Positions 7,159-8,191 of a DNA stretch of 8,191 nt are shown here, one piece after another. This DNA is from Bacteroidota bacterium (GTDB taxonomy: Bacteria; Bacteroidota; Bacteroidia; Bacteroidales; UBA10428). A program made the position numbers and the translations under genes. Each line of letters opens with the position of its first letter. Positions within the stretch are counted from its first letter, which is position 1. The notes under the pieces were generated by a model that worked only from the letters and a program-made list of their open reading frames with translations, made no database searches and had not been told where the DNA came from. The DNA lies in assembly GCA_024640925.1 (NCBI GenBank), contig JAHEEB010000142.1, positions 1 to 8,191 of the forward strand. The letters are read 5' to 3'.

Positions 7159-7190
7159 TTTGTTGACAAATTGTTAATAAATAATCTTTG
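7159..7190 (+). promoter_or_regulatory. Rightward promoter-like pair with no sense gene downstream
   Basis: TTTG (7159-7162), 19 bp, then TAATCTTTG (7182-7190) closely copies the Bacteroidota -33/-7 arrangement, except that three rather than two bases separate TA from TTTG. Transcription from it would run into the hairpin at 7219-7242 and antisense to the MBL-fold gene. In AT-rich DNA this could be chance. Confidence 0.25.
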
Positions 7191-7218
7191 CCACAAATAA
7201 TAAAATCATTTGTCTGTT

Positions 7219-7242
7219 ATACCAGGAACAATCGCCTGATAT
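7219..7242 (-). terminator. Imperfect hairpin after the MBL-fold gene
   Basis: On the minus strand ATATCAGG (7242-7235) can pair with CCTGGTAT (7226-7219), giving 8 bp including one T-G wobble around an 8-nt loop. It lies 20 bp past the MBL-fold stop. No U run follows directly, so it is a weak terminator or a 3'-end stabilising hairpin. Confidence 0.3.
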
Positions 7243-7262
7243 CTTGGGTACCAGAAAAAAAA

Positions 7263-7970
7263 CTAGACAGAAGTAAAGGAAATTCTTTTAGTATAATCCT
7301 TTAACAGATCAAATCTGTCCTTTTCCCCTCCATGCGATGGAAGAAAAATAGTACAACCTGAATCAAGTAACTTTTTCCAGCTTTTAACTAACTCTTTATC
7401 ATCACAAGCAAAAGGAGGAAATACAGACCAGGGAAATACTCCAAACATAGCATCTCCAACTATTGCAACTTCGTTATCTATTAAGAAACTGATTGACCCT
7501 TGAGTATGTCCGGGAGTGTGAACAATCCTGCCATTCAAGCCAATATCGTTCAAATCAAAGTTATCATCAACAAGAATATCATATTTGCATGGTTTATAAG
7601 GCTTAAAAAGGCTGATTTTTTTTGAAATACGAATGAGAACCCGCGTAAACATATTGGTACCATGGGGAATTATAAATTCTCCCTTTTCCAAATATGTTCC
7701 TTCACTTTTATGAATAATAACCTTGGCGCCAAATCTTTCTTTTGTTCTGGCTGCATTCTCTGCATGATCAAAATGAGAATGAGAAAGCAACAGGTATTCT
7801 ATAGAACTAATTTGTAGCTTTTTCAATCGTTTCGAAAGCATCTTCCACATGTAATCAGTGCTGGTATCTATTATATAATGTTTCATTCCGTTCGAAATAA
7901 GAAAAACATTGCTTCTGCCCCCAAGTATTCTGGTTATAGTATACCCGCTTTTTGTTGTCCATGTCTTCAT
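7263..7970 (-). CDS. Metallo-beta-lactamase-fold hydrolase
   Basis: A 235-residue cytoplasmic protein without a signal peptide. All core metal ligands of the MBL fold are present: the HxHxDH motif SHSHFDH (His64, His66, Asp68, His69), His155 in HTPGHTQGS, Asp173 in VGDAMF, and His213 in PSHGG. Such enzymes bind two metal ions and hydrolyse esters, thioesters or lactones; the glyoxalase II-like HTPGHTQGS motif and overall size suggest a small hydrolase rather than a true beta-lactamase. An insert (about 105-135) rich in Lys and aromatics may shape the substrate pocket. The substrate cannot be read from sequence. It starts 17 bp after the phosphatase gene, so the two are probably cotranscribed. 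Confidence 0.9.
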   Translation of the reverse strand: MKTWTTKSGYTITRILGGRSNVFLISNGMKHYIIDTSTDYMWKMLSKRLKKLQISSIEYLLLSHSHFDHAENAARTKERFGAKVIIHKSEGTYLEKGEFIIPHGTNMFTRVLIRISKKISLFKPYKPCKYDILVDDNFDLNDIGLNGRIVHTPGHTQGSISFLIDNEVAIVGDAMFGVFPWSVFPPFACDDKELVKSWKKLLDSGCTIFLPSHGGEKDRFDLLKDYTKRISFTSV

Positions 7971-7987
7971 TGAAAGTAATTTTATTT

Positions 7988-8191
7988 CTATATCCTATCA
8001 ATATTCCTCATATAATAAATCTCTTTTGAAAATAATTCATACGCCGTTAAATATCCAAAACCTGTCTCGGTGGCATAAACACACCCTGTATCAAGATTGA
8101 TAACACCTGCCGGGTTCGTCAATTCCTGTTTTAAGTCTTCAAGTTTATGTGGAGTATGTCCATGAATAATCACTTTATTTCTGAAGAAATC
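7988..8191 (-). CDS. Metallophosphatase, ApaH/PrpE-like (C-terminal part, runs off window)
   Basis: The C-terminal 67 residues of a gene whose start lies beyond the right edge; the frame is open to the last base (DFFRNKVIIHGHTPH). The IHGHTPH motif is the conserved GHT metal-binding block near the C-terminus of calcineurin-like phosphatases. INLDTGCVYATETGFGYLTA follows, in which the N-x-D-x-G and GxLTA pattern is typical of the PrpE, bis(5'-nucleosyl)-tetraphosphatase and serine/threonine phosphatase group. The GTG at 8173 is internal and should not be taken as the start. The substrate (diadenosine polyphosphate or phosphoprotein) is undecided, because the N-terminal GDxHG and GNHD blocks are not visible. 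Confidence 0.85.
   Translation of the reverse strand, partial: DFFRNKVIIHGHTPHKLEDLKQELTNPAGVINLDTGCVYATETGFGYLTAYELFSKEIYYMRNIDRI

Larger units (their letters stand above)
7036..7262. other. Non-coding region upstream of dnaB and downstream of the MBL-fold gene
   Basis: This 227-bp AT-rich stretch contains no convincing ORF on either strand. It should contain the leftward dnaB promoter; the closest minus-strand box is TAAGATTG (7104-7097), one mismatch from TAnnTTTG, with TTTG at 7133-7130 too far away (25 bp). It also holds a rightward promoter-like pair at 7159-7190 and a hairpin at 7219-7242, listed separately. The MBL gene stop on the minus strand is followed by T8 at 7262-7255. Confidence 0.6.

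Noticed and set aside
106..8173. Short ORFs opposite or overlapping the main genes (for example 139-372, 2913-3116, 4582-4863, 5683-5961, 6452-6670, 7909-8100)
   Set aside because: All lie opposite confident genes, show no family motifs and have compositions expected of shadow frames.

Overview
The window looks like ordinary chromosome from a member of the Bacteroidota, probably a Bacteroidales-type or related uncultivated lineage. The DNA is AT-rich. None of the starts examined has a clear Shine-Dalgarno sequence; they have AT-rich leaders instead. A few sites resemble the Bacteroidota promoter box TAnnTTTG, and the proteins (Era, Der, DnaB, ECF sigma, Spy-like, Ig-like) read as that phylum. 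This assignment is inferred from sequence style, not from a database search.

Region 1 (about 55-2208, minus strand) is a four-gene operon read from right to left. It encodes an ECF sigma factor, a zinc-binding single-pass anti-sigma factor, a membrane-anchored periplasmic protein of the Spy/CpxP/Metal_resist (CnrX/ZraP) type, and a secreted Spy-like protein with Cys/Met/His-rich ends. It closes at a bidirectional hairpin terminator at 55-82. The set resembles a CnrYXH-like envelope or metal-stress sensing module in which the periplasmic proteins sense or buffer the stress and the anti-sigma factor holds the sigma factor at the membrane.

Region 2 (2379-4998, plus strand) carries two conserved ribosome-assembly GTPases, era and der (engA), separated by a small Dabb-domain protein. 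A TAnnTTTG-like box lies just before the GTG start of der. A hairpin terminator begins inside the der stop codon. A small envelope protein with an N-terminal hydrophobic segment and an Ig-like C-terminus follows at 5037-5453.

Region 3 (5488-8191, minus strand) holds the replicative helicase dnaB, a 227-bp non-coding gap, a metallo-beta-lactamase-fold hydrolase, and the C-terminal part of an ApaH/PrpE-like metallophosphatase that runs off the right edge. The last two are 17 bp apart and probably cotranscribed.

No tRNA, rRNA, CRISPR array, insertion sequence or phage gene was seen. Most of the window is housekeeping. The part most worth follow-up is the sigma/anti-sigma/periplasmic sensor operon.
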